A DNA stretch of 64,000 bases from Saccharopolyspora shandongensis (GCF_900106995.1 NZ_FNOK01000006.1:186001-250000), one strand, 5' to 3'; numbered from the stretch's first letter, positions 8,353 to 17,173 are shown. Notes: a model not told the origin generated them from the letters alone. Numbers and translations are program-made.

Positions 8353-9552
8353 TCACTCGACGTCGCCCGTGCGCGGGAAGAACTGTCGCAGCAGCTCGCG
8401 GACCGACTTCCAGTCCGCCGCCGCCAGCAGCCCCGGCACGTCCTCGCCGCAGGCGGTGAACTTCTCCCGCAGTTCCGCTTCGGTCGGCGGCCTCGACGGC
8501 GCGCCCGGTGGCTGCGCCAGGCTCACCCGCAGGGCAGGTCCGTCGTGTTCGAGTTCGATGTCCACCTCGCCGGTGAGCAGGCCCTCCTCCCCCGGCGTGT
8601 AGGACACCTCGACCTGCCGCAGCAGGCGCTGGGCGCTCTCCCGGTTGACGGCGTCGTCGGTGAACGCGGCGAAGTCCGGGTAGCAGTCGAGCAGGGCGGT
8701 GGCCACCGCGTAGGGCAGGCTGAACTTGCCCTCCAGGCCGGTGCCGGGCCGGTCGTGGATCAGCGGTTTCACCGTCGGTTCCGGCGTGCTGACGCGCACC
8801 CCGCGCACCGCTCCCCGGATGTCGTGGCGGATGTCGCGCAGCGCGGCGATCGGCCGCTGCATCGCGTAGCAGCAGGGGTAGACCTTGATGGCCAGGCCGC
8901 CGGGCACCGCCGGGCCCGCCAGGTCCAGCCGGCCGGTGCCGCCGACCAGCTCCAGCCAGGCGTCCAGCGCGCTCGGGTCCGCCGTCGCGCCCGCCCGCGC
9001 GAGCTCGGCGGCGCGGACCCCGGCCTGCGCGGCGAACCCGACCTGCAGCGACTTCCCGTGGGTGCCGAAGGCGTTCTGCACGCCGCCCGCGGCCGGGACG
9101 GCCAGCGCCATCGCGGTCGCCAGCTGCTCGGTGGACAGGCCCAGCGCGATTCCGGCCGCGACCGCGGCGGCCGGCGCGCCGGCCGTGCAGGTGGCGTGCC
9201 AGCCGGCCGAGTAGTGCGACCAGCCCAGCGCGCCGCCGAGGCGCGCCATCACGCCCGCCCCCGCCAGGTACGCCCGGGCGTCGCCGCCGGTGGCGAGCAC
9301 GACCGGGACGGTCACGACGCTGATGTGCGTGGTCGACTCGATGTGCAGGTCGTCGAAGTCCAGCACGTGGCCGATGGCCGCCCAGCGCGCCGCGTCCGGC
9401 AGCCCGGCCGCGATCTCGGTCAGCGGGTGGTTCCGGGCGGCCAGGGTGACCGCGGCGGTGTCGACGAGGGAGCGCTGGGCGAGCGCGAGATCTTCCGCAC
9501 TCGGTTCGAGCTCGGAGGCCCACTGCGCGAGGGACTCAGCGATGGATGCCAT
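8353..9552 (-). CDS. MmgE/PrpD family protein
   Basis: This 399-aa protein belongs to the family of 2-methylcitrate dehydratase, cis-aconitate decarboxylase and related enzymes. The hallmark HVLDFDDLHIESTTHIS is present near residue 62, followed by the all-helical N-terminal half and a C-terminal lid domain (KVYPCCYAMQRPIAALRDI). It is shorter than classical PrpD (about 480 aa), which fits MmgE-like members of uncertain substrate. The ATG at 9552 gives a complete domain. It is the promoter-proximal gene of an operon with the acyl-CoA dehydrogenase and diverges from a MaoC-like hydratase. A role in dehydrating or decarboxylating an organic acid before CoA chemistry is an inference. Confidence 0.85.
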   Translation of the reverse strand: MASIAESLAQWASELEPSAEDLALAQRSLVDTAAVTLAARNHPLTEIAAGLPDAARWAAIGHVLDFDDLHIESTTHISVVTVPVVLATGGDARAYLAGAGVMARLGGALGWSHYSAGWHATCTAGAPAAAVAAGIALGLSTEQLATAMALAVPAAGGVQNAFGTHGKSLQVGFAAQAGVRAAELARAGATADPSALDAWLELVGGTGRLDLAGPAVPGGLAIKVYPCCYAMQRPIAALRDIRHDIRGAVRGVRVSTPEPTVKPLIHDRPGTGLEGKFSLPYAVATALLDCYPDFAAFTDDAVNRESAQRLLRQVEVSYTPGEEGLLTGEVDIELEHDGPALRVSLAQPPGAPSRPPTEAELREKFTACGEDVPGLLAAADWKSVRELLRQFFPRTGDVE

Positions 9553-9617
9553 GGGGACCTTTCCGCCAGCGCGCCACGCCCCGCGGCGTCGCCACGTCGA
9601 TCAGCCGGACGCTAACC

Positions 9618-9768
9618 TTTGTACGGCCAAATACATCGCCCGGTCAAGGCCCGTCGCCGTTCGCCGGAAAACGCGACCTGTTGGCGGAATCACCGCCGAC
9701 TCCACAACCCCGTCGTTGACGCCGCGCGGCGGCGGGCACAGACTTGCCCACAGTTTGTACGGCCCAAT
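9618..9768. promoter_or_regulatory. Twin regulatory repeats in divergent promoter region
   Basis: TTTGTACGGCCAAA (9618-9631) and TTTGTACGGCCCAAT (9754-9768) are near-identical direct repeats, each also a loose TTTG/CAAA inverted repeat. One lies 66 bp from the MmgE start and the other 48 bp from the MaoC-like start, so each divergent promoter owns one copy. The remaining sequence of this 263-bp gap shows nothing else recognisable. Confidence 0.5.
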
Positions 9769-9815
9769 CAGCGCAGCGGCCGGGCCGGCGCGGGCCCGGA
9801 CCGGAAGGAGGACCC

Positions 9816-10661
9816 GTGCCCGGTCTCGACACCTACCTGCAGGGCTGGCGACCCGAGCCGCTGGCCGAGGCGGACGCGCTGTCCCCCGAGCCGTCGCGGG
9901 CGCTGGCCGCGGTGCTGGAGACGCCGGCGGAGTTCTCCGCCGGCGAGGCGCTGCCGCCGTTCTGGCATTGGGTGCACTTCCTGAGCTGGCCGCGGCACGG
10001 CGAGCTCGGCCAGGACGGGCATCCGGCCCGCGGCCACTTCCTGCCGCCCATCCCCGACCGGCGCCGGATGTTCGCCGGCGGCCGCCTGACGATCTCCGGC
10101 CCGCTGCGACTGGGCGTCCCGGCCGAGCGCACGTCGTCGCTGGCCGACGTGGTGGTCAAGCAGGGCCGTTCCGGCGAGATGGCGTTCGTGACGGTGCGCG
10201 GCGAGTACCGGCAGGACGGCGAGGTCCGGTTCGTCGAGGAGCAGGATTTCGTCTACCGCAGCGGCGAAGGCGCCGCCAAGAGCCCGGACGCGCCGCGCCC
10301 CACCGCGCTGCCCGCCTCGGACGCGGCGTGGCAGCAGCCCTTCACCGGCGACCCGGTGCGGCTGTTCCGGTTCAGCGCGCTGACCGCGAACTCGCACCGC
10401 ATCCACTACGACGCGCCGTACGCGCGCGAGGTCGAGGCGTACCCGGGGCTGGTCGTGCACGGCCCGATCCTGGTGCTGCTGATGAGCGAGCTGGCCCGGC
10501 AGCGGGAACCGGAGCGCGAGATCGCGAGCATCGCCTACCGGCTGCGGCGCCCGGTGTTCGCCGGCGATCCGGTGCTGGTCTGCGGCGGGCCGGACGGGAG
10601 CATGACCGTGCGGACCGAGCCGGACCAGGTGATGGCCGAGGCGTCGGTGACCTTTCGCTGA
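9816..10661 (+). CDS. MaoC-like hydratase (mesaconyl-C4/itaconyl-CoA hydratase family)
   Basis: This 281-aa protein has two hot-dog domains. The N-terminal half contains FWHWVHFLSWPRHGELGQDG and PPIPDRRRMFAGGRLTI. The C-terminal half contains FSALTANSHRIHYDAPYARE and YPGLVVHGPILVLLM, with the Asn-His-Tyr-Asp arrangement of R-specific hydratases. This architecture is used by mesaconyl-C4-CoA and itaconyl-CoA hydratases. GTG 9816 is chosen because AAGGAGGA lies a few bases upstream. It diverges from the MmgE/acyl-CoA dehydrogenase operon and shares a repeated promoter element with it. A joint pathway for a branched or unsaturated dicarboxylic acid is plausible but not shown. Confidence 0.8.
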   Translation: MPGLDTYLQGWRPEPLAEADALSPEPSRALAAVLETPAEFSAGEALPPFWHWVHFLSWPRHGELGQDGHPARGHFLPPIPDRRRMFAGGRLTISGPLRLGVPAERTSSLADVVVKQGRSGEMAFVTVRGEYRQDGEVRFVEEQDFVYRSGEGAAKSPDAPRPTALPASDAAWQQPFTGDPVRLFRFSALTANSHRIHYDAPYAREVEAYPGLVVHGPILVLLMSELARQREPEREIASIAYRLRRPVFAGDPVLVCGGPDGSMTVRTEPDQVMAEASVTFR

Positions 10662-10777
10662 CCGGCTTCGCCGCAGGTCAGCGGCGAGATGCGATCAAGG
10701 GGCGACCCTGCCAGACTAGAACGCGTGTTCGAGTACTTGCTTGCGCAATCACCTTCTCCCGGGCGGGGCCGAAGGCG

Positions 10778-11038
10778 ATGACCGGGCCTCGGGATTGGCG
10801 GCGCCGGCAGGAACGGGAGTTGCTGCGGGCAGCGGCGGAGAAGCTGCGCGGTGAAGCCCGCCGGGAGCAGGCCGAAGCGGCCGTCGGGCGGGCGCTGATC
10901 GTGCCGTACGAGCGTTACGTCGTGGTGGGACTGCTCGACGAGTTGTCGTTGGCGGCGGGGCGGGGCGAGTTGCCGGACGGCGTGCGGCGCGTCGCGGTCG
11001 AACTCGCCGAGAAGATCCTCAAGGAAGGCCGCGCGTAG
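10778..11038 (+). CDS. Small basic hypothetical protein
   Basis: An 86-aa frame starts at ATG 10778 with GAAGG a few bases upstream. It is rich in Arg, Glu and Ala (RRRQERELLRAAAEKLRGEA) and is predicted to be mostly helical, ending AVELAEKILKEGRA. I do not recognise a family. Its last 124 bp overlap, antisense, the 3' end of the large AfsR-like gene, whose own tail there is low-complexity. One of the two ends may therefore be annotated too long. Codon positions show the high-GC third base expected of a real gene. Confidence 0.5.
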   Translation: MTGPRDWRRRQERELLRAAAEKLRGEARREQAEAAVGRALIVPYERYVVVGLLDELSLAAGRGELPDGVRRVAVELAEKILKEGRA

Positions 11039-14000
11039 CCGGACGGCGAAGTCCGCCTCCCCGGCGGCTGCGCGCCGCTCGGCTCGGGAGGCGCGGCGCT
11101 GTCCGCCGCGGGCAGCGCCGCATGGCGCAGCCGCGCCGGATCGGCCTGGGTCCGGGCCGCCGGAACGGCCAGCTGCCAACCGATCTCGTACGCCTCGGCG
11201 AAATGCTCGTCGCCGAGCGCGGCCCGGCCGCGACTGCTCAGCCCGCGGACCTGCGGATCGGTGCGGTCGTGGGCGCCCCGCAGGCGGGCCGCCGCGCCGA
11301 GCAGGACGGCCACGTCACGGTCCCGCCCGTACAGCGCGGCGAGACCGGCCACGGTCACCGCCACCGTCGCCACGATCGGCATGTCGTTGCTGTCGACCGC
11401 CGACGCGTACGCGCGGATCAGCGCCTTCTCGGCGCCCGGCCCGTCGCCGAGCTCGAGGCAGAGCGCGCCCCGCACCGCGCCGACCAGCGCCTGCCCGTGG
11501 TCGCCGCTGAACGAGAGCTGCCCGGACAGCCCGGCCTCGGCCGACTCGATCAGTTCGCGCGCCCGGTCCAGGTCACCGCTCCGCACCGACAGGTCGGCCT
11601 CCCGCACATCGAGCAGAATCGCCATCTCGGGCGACGACGAGCGCAGCGCGCGCTCCCGGGTCGCGGCGATCATCTCGGTCGCCCGCGCGGTCTCGCCGAG
11701 CCGCACGTGCAGATCCGTCCAGCGCAGGTCGATGAAGATCTCGTCGCTGAGGCTGAGCGACCCGAACTCGCGGGCCAGCCGTTTGGCCTCGGTGAGGTCG
11801 GCCAGCGCGCCGTCGAGATCGCCGTCGTACTGCCGCAGCAGCGCGCGCAGCGGCAGCGCCGTGGCCAGGCCCCAGCGGTCGCCCGCCCGGGTGAAGCATT
11901 CCAGGGCGGCGGTCACGTCGCTGCGGACCTGGTCGAGGCGGCCCTCGTTCTCGGCGGACTGGGCCCGGAACATGCGGGCCAGCCCGGCCAACCACACGTC
12001 CGGCCCGTCGACCAGCCGCTGGACGATCGCCGACGACGCCTCGGTCTCCGCCAGGGAGGCCAGCCTGATCGCGGTCAGCGCGCCGCCGAAGCCCGGCAAC
12101 TCCGGATAGCTCAGCAGCCGGTCGGTGAGCGCCCGCAGGTCCTCGCGCCGCTCCTCGATCGAGTCGTGGTGCAGCACGCTCTGGGTGGCGGTTCTGTTGA
12201 GCAGCAGCATCCCCTCGGCGATGTCGCGCTCCACGCTCGGCCGCTCGGCCGGTAACGCGACCGCCTCGCCGAGCCAGTACGCCGCGTCGGGGTGCCGGCC
12301 GAGCATCTGCCAGTACCAGGTCAGGTTCACCGCTAGCCCGATCGCGCCGTCGGCGTCGCCGGTGTCGCAGAGGTGGCGCAGGGCGGCCAGCACGTTGTCG
12401 TACTCGGCGCGCAGCACGTGGAGTGCGTCGCGCTGCTCGGGGCCGCGCAGCTGCGGGTCGTAACGGGCGACCAGCTCGGCGAAGTAACGGGCGGTCAGGT
12501 CCCGCACGCCGGTCAGGGTGCCCTGCTCGGCCAGGCTCTCCAGGCCGTACTCGCGGATCGTCTCCAGCATCCGGTGCCGGCCAGTGTCCGGCGCGAGCTG
12601 TAGCAACGACCGGTCGACCAGGCCCGCGAGCAGCTCCCGGATCTCACCGGCCGGCACCTCGGCGCCGGCGCAGGCGGCCGAGGCCGAGGCCGGCGTGACG
12701 CCGCCGGGCAGGACCGAGATCCGCTCCGCGACCGTCCGCGCGTCCGCGCCGAGCAGGTCCCAGCTCCACGCGATGACCGCCCGCAGCGTGCGGTGCCGCG
12801 GGAAGGCGGTCCGGCTGCCGGTGGCGAGCAGGCGGAACCGGTCGGACAGCCCGGCGGCGAGGTCTGCCAGCGAGAGCGTGCGCAAGCGGGCCGCGGCCAG
12901 CTCGAGCGCGAGCGGCAAGCCGTCCAGACTGCGGACGATGCGCAGCACCTCACCGAGGTTGCGCTCGTCGACGTCGAAGCCCGGCCGCACCGCTGCCGCC
13001 CGCTCGGCGAACAGGCGCACCGACGCCATGCGGCGGGCCTGCTCGACGTCCGCGTCCGGCTCGGGCAGGGTGAGCGGGCCGAGCGGGACCAGCGCCTCGC
13101 CGTCGATCGCCAGCGGCTCCCGGCTGGTGGCCAGCACCCGCAGCCCGGCGCAGCGGGCCAGCAGCGCCGAGACCAGGTGCGCTACGGCGTCGATCAGGTG
13201 CTCGCAGTTGTCCACCACGAGCAGGCTCTCCCGGCCGTCCAGCTGGTCGGCCAGCACGTCCAGCTCGCCGACCAGGTCGCCGCGCAGCTTGGCCGAAGCC
13301 TCGAACAGCGCCGAGCCGCGCAGCCCGATCGCGGCCAGCAGTGCCGCGCCGACCTTGGCGGGCTCGGTGACCGAGGCGAGGTCGATCAGCCAGGCGCCGT
13401 CGCGGTACTCGTGCCGGTGGCGGCGGGCGGCCTCGACGGCGAGGCGGGTCTTGCCGGCGCCGCCGGGACCGAGCACGGTGACCAGGCGCCCGGCGGAGAG
13501 CAGCGCTTCGATCCGGGCGAGATCATCGTCGCGCCCAATGAAGCTGGTCAGCGGCACAGGCAGGTCGCGCGGCCGGGTCTGCGCAGCGGCGGGAGCGGGC
13601 CGCTCGGCGCGCAGCAGGCGCAGGTGGCGCTCGCGCAGCGCGGCGCCCGGGTCGGTGCCGAGGACGTCGGACAGGGTTTCGCGGACCCGCTCGTACCAGG
13701 CGAGGGCCTCGGCCTGGCGGCCCTGGGCGGCGAGCGCGTCCATGAGCAGCGCGGCGGCGCGCTCGTGGACGGGGTGCTCGGCGAGCAGGGCCGCCAGGCG
13801 GGCGGCCGCCGCGTCGGCACGGCCCAGCGCCAGCTCGGCGTCGGCGAGGTCGGCGACGGCCTCGATCGAGGCGTGGGCCAGCCGGGTCGCGGCGGCGGGC
13901 GCTACCGCGGCGACGACCGCGGGCTCGGTGCCGGGACGGTCGCCCCACAGCGCCACTGCCTCGCCGAGCACGGCCGCTGCGGCATTCGGGTCGCCGGCAC

Positions 14001-14352
14001 GCAGGCGGTCACGACCGGCGGCGGCGAGCTGCTCGAACAGCAGCGCGTCCACGTCCGCGGCGTCCACCGCCAGCCGGTAGCCCCCCGCGAGCTGGGCGAC
14101 GTCGCCGGCCGAACCCAGGGCCCGGCGCAGCCGCGAGACGAGGGACTGCAGGGCGTGGGCGGGGCCGGCCGGCGGATCCTCGGCCCAGATCGCATCGACG
14201 AGAACGCCCTGCTCGACCGCCCGGCCGCCGGCGAGCGCCAGCCGTACGACCAGTCCCTGCAACCGCGCACCCGGAACGGGCAGGGCGGCCTCACCTCTGG
14301 ACGCCTGAAAGGCGCCGAGCAGCGTAACGCGAAGCCGCGCACCCCCGTCCAT
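10915..14352 (-). CDS. AfsR-like SARP regulator with NB-ARC and TPR regions (1)
   Basis: This 1145-aa multidomain activator has an OmpR-like winged helix (about residues 5-95), a bacterial transcriptional activation domain (about 100-250), and an NB-ARC ATPase with Walker A GPGGAGKTRL at 295 and Walker B LLVVDNCEHL. A long helical, TPR-like C-terminal half follows. Such large SARPs control secondary metabolism. ATG 14352 with GGGGA upstream is preferred to GTG 14370. It diverges from FAD monooxygenase 1 across 144 bp that contain an 11-bp-period repeat. The last roughly 80 residues look like non-conserved read-through and overlap a small opposite-strand gene, so the true stop region deserves comparison with homologues. 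Confidence 0.88.
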   Translation of the reverse strand: MDGGARLRVTLLGAFQASRGEAALPVPGARLQGLVVRLALAGGRAVEQGVLVDAIWAEDPPAGPAHALQSLVSRLRRALGSAGDVAQLAGGYRLAVDAADVDALLFEQLAAAGRDRLRAGDPNAAAAVLGEAVALWGDRPGTEPAVVAAVAPAAATRLAHASIEAVADLADAELALGRADAAAARLAALLAEHPVHERAAALLMDALAAQGRQAEALAWYERVRETLSDVLGTDPGAALRERHLRLLRAERPAPAAAQTRPRDLPVPLTSFIGRDDDLARIEALLSAGRLVTVLGPGGAGKTRLAVEAARRHRHEYRDGAWLIDLASVTEPAKVGAALLAAIGLRGSALFEASAKLRGDLVGELDVLADQLDGRESLLVVDNCEHLIDAVAHLVSALLARCAGLRVLATSREPLAIDGEALVPLGPLTLPEPDADVEQARRMASVRLFAERAAAVRPGFDVDERNLGEVLRIVRSLDGLPLALELAAARLRTLSLADLAAGLSDRFRLLATGSRTAFPRHRTLRAVIAWSWDLLGADARTVAERISVLPGGVTPASASAACAGAEVPAGEIRELLAGLVDRSLLQLAPDTGRHRMLETIREYGLESLAEQGTLTGVRDLTARYFAELVARYDPQLRGPEQRDALHVLRAEYDNVLAALRHLCDTGDADGAIGLAVNLTWYWQMLGRHPDAAYWLGEAVALPAERPSVERDIAEGMLLLNRTATQSVLHHDSIEERREDLRALTDRLLSYPELPGFGGALTAIRLASLAETEASSAIVQRLVDGPDVWLAGLARMFRAQSAENEGRLDQVRSDVTAALECFTRAGDRWGLATALPLRALLRQYDGDLDGALADLTEAKRLAREFGSLSLSDEIFIDLRWTDLHVRLGETARATEMIAATRERALRSSSPEMAILLDVREADLSVRSGDLDRARELIESAEAGLSGQLSFSGDHGQALVGAVRGALCLELGDGPGAEKALIRAYASAVDSNDMPIVATVAVTVAGLAALYGRDRDVAVLLGAAARLRGAHDRTDPQVRGLSSRGRAALGDEHFAEAYEIGWQLAVPAARTQADPARLRHAALPAADSAAPPEPSGAQPPGRRTSPSGYARPSLRIFSASSTATRRTPSGNSPRPAANDNSSSSPTTT

Positions 14353-14415
14353 TCCCCGATCTTCGCGCACACATCCCGAGTCCCCGAATCAGGGCGGCGT
14401 GCCCCCATGCCAGCG

Positions 14416-14433
14416 CCGTGTGTGCCCCGTGTG
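14416..14433. promoter_or_regulatory. SARP-box-like direct repeats
   Basis: CCGTGTG occurs at 14416-14422 and again at 14427-14433, exactly 11 bp apart. Heptamers with 11-bp spacing are the recognition pattern of SARP winged helices. The pair lies between the divergent AfsR-like gene and FAD monooxygenase 1, 64 bp before the latter's start. Confidence 0.5.
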
Positions 14434-14496
14434 AGCGGCCCGTTTCAGCCTTGCGTCCGAAGAGAACTGGACGACAGCTTCGGAAGGGAAATTCTC

Positions 14497-16017
14497 GTGC
14501 AAGACGTGGTGATCGTGGGCGCCGGCCCGGTTGGTCTGTTCCTCGCCTGCGAGCTCGGCCTCGCGGGCTGCTCCGTACTGGTGCTCGAGCGGGAGCCGGA
14601 ATCCCGCTCGCCGTGGAGGGCGGACCCGCTCGGGATGCGGGGCCTGTCCGCCACCTCGGTCGAGGCGTTCTACCGGCGCGGGATGCTGCACCCGCTGCTG
14701 ACGGCGTCGGGCGTCCACGACGATCCCGGCGTGCAGCCCGACGCGGACGAACCGTCACCTCCTCGCAGCGTGGGCCACTTCGCCGGCATGGTGCTCGATC
14801 CGGCCAAGGTCGACGTCGCCGCCCTGCCGCTCCGGCTGCCCAGCCCGACGCCGGAGGGCGTGATGACAAGCCTCGAAGCGGTCGAGGCGGTGCTGTCCGA
14901 GCGGGCCGTCAAGCTCGGCGTGGAGATCAGGCGCGGCGTCGCGGTCTCGGCCATCACGCAGGGCGACGAGAGCGTGGTCGTGCACGCCGGCGAGCACGAG
15001 TACGCGGCGCGCTGGGTCGTCGGCTGCGATGGCGGTCGCAGCGCGGTGCGCGGGCTCGCGGGCTTCGAATTCGTCGGCACCGAGCCGCAGTTCACCGGCT
15101 ACGTAGTGCTCGCCACCATCGCCGATCCCGAGAAGCTGAGCCCGGGGTTCAACCTGACGCCGACGGGCATGTACGTCCAGATGCCCGCGGAAGGGCACAT
15201 CGGCATGATGGACTTCGACGGCGGCGCGTTCGATCGCTCGCAGCAGCCGACTCGCGAGCACCTCCAGGCGGTTCTGCGCCGCGTGTCCGGCACCGACGTG
15301 ACGCTGAGCGAAGTCCACCTCGCCTCGAGCTTCACCGACCGGGCCATGCAGACGACGACCTACCGGCTTGGGCGCGTCCTGCTCGCGGGCGACGCCGCGC
15401 ACATCCACTCCCCCCTCGGCGGGCAGGGACTCAACACCGGTATCGGCGACGCCATGAACCTGGGCTGGAAGCTCGCGGCGACCGTGCACGGGCACGCGCC
15501 GGACGGGCTTCTCGACACCTACACCCGCGAGCGCCATCCGATCGGCACTTGGGTGCTCGACTGGACGCGCGCCCAGACGATGGCCATGCGACCGGACCCG
15601 CATGGCCAGGCGGTCCAAGGATTGATCCGCGACCTGATCGGGACCCGTGACGGAACGACCTACGTGTTCGAAAAGCTGTCGGGCTCGGCGATCCGCTACG
15701 AGCTCGGCGGAGAGCGGTCGCTGGTCGGCCGTAATGCCCCGGACCTCCGCCTCGAGGACGGCACTCGCCTCGGCGACCTGATGCAGGACGGACGCGGCGT
15801 CGCCCTCGATTTCAGCGCCGACCGCCGCCTGCACGGTTCGGCGACGGGCTGGGAGAACCGGCTGCGTTATGCGGGCGGGACGGCGAAGAACGACCTCGGG
15901 CTGGGTGCCGTGCTCGTCCGGCCTGACGGCGTCGTCGCCTGGGCCGGTGATCGCGCCCCTGATCGGGAAGCGTTCGAGCAAGCCGCCCGCCAGTGGTTCG
16001 GCAGCCCGGAAATCTAG
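14497..16017 (+). CDS. FAD-dependent aromatic monooxygenase (1)
   Basis: This 506-aa class A flavoprotein hydroxylase has the three FAD motifs: GAGPVG at residues 8-13, the DG motif in VVGCDGGRSAVR, and the GD motif in GRVLLAGDAAHIHSPLGGQG. The thioredoxin-like C-terminal extension of the PheA/PgaE/rifampicin-monooxygenase group is present (DLGLGAVLVRPDGVVAWAGD). The reaction is NADPH- and oxygen-dependent hydroxylation of an aromatic or polyketide-like compound, or drug inactivation. The GTG start has GAAGGGAA 7 nt upstream. An SGNH hydrolase follows after 52 bp. The adjacent SARP and its repeat suggest dedicated activation. The substrate is unknown. Confidence 0.9.
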   Translation: MQDVVIVGAGPVGLFLACELGLAGCSVLVLEREPESRSPWRADPLGMRGLSATSVEAFYRRGMLHPLLTASGVHDDPGVQPDADEPSPPRSVGHFAGMVLDPAKVDVAALPLRLPSPTPEGVMTSLEAVEAVLSERAVKLGVEIRRGVAVSAITQGDESVVVHAGEHEYAARWVVGCDGGRSAVRGLAGFEFVGTEPQFTGYVVLATIADPEKLSPGFNLTPTGMYVQMPAEGHIGMMDFDGGAFDRSQQPTREHLQAVLRRVSGTDVTLSEVHLASSFTDRAMQTTTYRLGRVLLAGDAAHIHSPLGGQGLNTGIGDAMNLGWKLAATVHGHAPDGLLDTYTRERHPIGTWVLDWTRAQTMAMRPDPHGQAVQGLIRDLIGTRDGTTYVFEKLSGSAIRYELGGERSLVGRNAPDLRLEDGTRLGDLMQDGRGVALDFSADRRLHGSATGWENRLRYAGGTAKNDLGLGAVLVRPDGVVAWAGDRAPDREAFEQAARQWFGSPEI

Positions 16018-16069
16018 TGCAGCCGCCCCCGTTCCCTTTCTTTTCCGCAACCGAGTTCAAGGAGCGCAC

Positions 16070-16732
16070 ATGACGATCACCCTCCGACCGGGAAGCACCG
16101 TGCTGTTCACCGGCGATTCGATCACCGACTGCCAACGGCTGGCGAGCGAGGAGGGCCTCGGGTTCGGCTACCCGCTGCGCGTCGCGGGCGAGTGGGGCTT
16201 CCGGCACCCGGACCGGCCCGTGACCTGGCTGAACACCGCGAACGGTGGCGACAAGGTGATGGACCTCGAAGCCCGCTGGCAGGCAGACGTGCTCGACGCG
16301 CGCCCGGACCTGGTGTCGATCCTCGTCGGGGTCAACGACATGGGCTGGCACACGATCGACCCGAAGGGGTACGTGATCCCCGTGGAGGAGTTCGAAGCGG
16401 GCTATGACCGCCTGCTCGCGCCCCTCGCCGAGGCTGGCACGAAGCTGATCCTCATCGAACCGTTCCTCCTGCCGATCCACGGCGTCGTCGAGGCCGGTGC
16501 CGCACTCATCGGAGAGGACGAGCGAAAGGAATGGCGCGCCGACCTGGACCCGAAGATCCAGGTCGTGCGCGAGCTTGCCCGCAAGTACGGCGCGCACCTG
16601 CTCGCCGCCGACGGCATGTTCGCCGAGCTCGCCGCGACGACCAAGCCGGAGCACTGGGCCGCGGACGGCGTGCACCCGACGCCGGCCGGTCACGCCGCGC
16701 TCGCGGCGGCCTGGCTGCGCCTGGTCGCGTGA
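16070..16732 (+). CDS. SGNH/GDSL-family hydrolase
   Basis: This 220-aa esterase-like protein has block I GDSITD (Ser17), an ANGG segment that supplies the block II glycine, block III GVNDMG with the catalytic-site Asn, and the C-terminal ADGVHPTPAGH dyad of Asp and His. No signal peptide is seen, so it acts in the cytoplasm. AAGGAG precedes the ATG. The short gap from FAD monooxygenase 1 suggests a two-gene operon, where it might hydrolyse an ester of the monooxygenase substrate or product. That link is an inference. Confidence 0.88.
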   Translation: MTITLRPGSTVLFTGDSITDCQRLASEEGLGFGYPLRVAGEWGFRHPDRPVTWLNTANGGDKVMDLEARWQADVLDARPDLVSILVGVNDMGWHTIDPKGYVIPVEEFEAGYDRLLAPLAEAGTKLILIEPFLLPIHGVVEAGAALIGEDERKEWRADLDPKIQVVRELARKYGAHLLAADGMFAELAATTKPEHWAADGVHPTPAGHAALAAAWLRLVA

Positions 16733-16741
16733 CCCGATCGA

Positions 16742-17173
16742 TCAGGCGGAGAAGCGGGCGACGTAGCGCTTCTGCCAGGGCGTCTCGACCGCGTGGGAGT
16801 CGTAGTGTTCCCGGACGTAGGCGACCGCCTCGCCCGCCGGGACCCCGTCGATGACGGCGAGGCAGGCCAGCGCCGTGCCGGTCCTGCCTCGCCCGCCGGC
16901 ACACGCGAGCTCCACCCGCTCGGCCCCAGCGCGTTCCCACGCTTCGCGCAGGACCTCGCGCGCCTGCGCCCGGTCGCCGGGCAGGCGGAAGTCCGGCCAG
17001 CGCAGCCAGCGGCTCTCCCAGTCGACCTCCGGCGGCGGCTTGCCGAGCAGGTAGACGCCGAAGGACGGCGCCGCCCCGGACGGCAGCGGCTTTCGCAGGC
17101 CGCGCCCCCGGACGAGGCGGCCGGACGGCAACCGGAGCACTCCAGGCCCGGCAGGATCCCACAAGTCACCCAC
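16742..17173 (-). CDS. Protein-tyrosine phosphatase-like protein
   Basis: This 143-aa protein has the P-loop CAGGRGRTG (Cys91, Arg97) of the CX5R cysteine phosphatases, followed by TALACLAVIDGVPAGEAVAY, the usual helix after the loop. The His that normally precedes the nucleophile is Ala here. The family dephosphorylates tyrosine or other phosphoesters in the cytoplasm. GTG 17173 is the only good start. It converges with the SGNH gene with a 9-bp gap and stands alone otherwise. Confidence 0.75.
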   Translation of the reverse strand: MGDLWDPAGPGVLRLPSGRLVRGRGLRKPLPSGAAPSFGVYLLGKPPPEVDWESRWLRWPDFRLPGDRAQAREVLREAWERAGAERVELACAGGRGRTGTALACLAVIDGVPAGEAVAYVREHYDSHAVETPWQKRYVARFSA

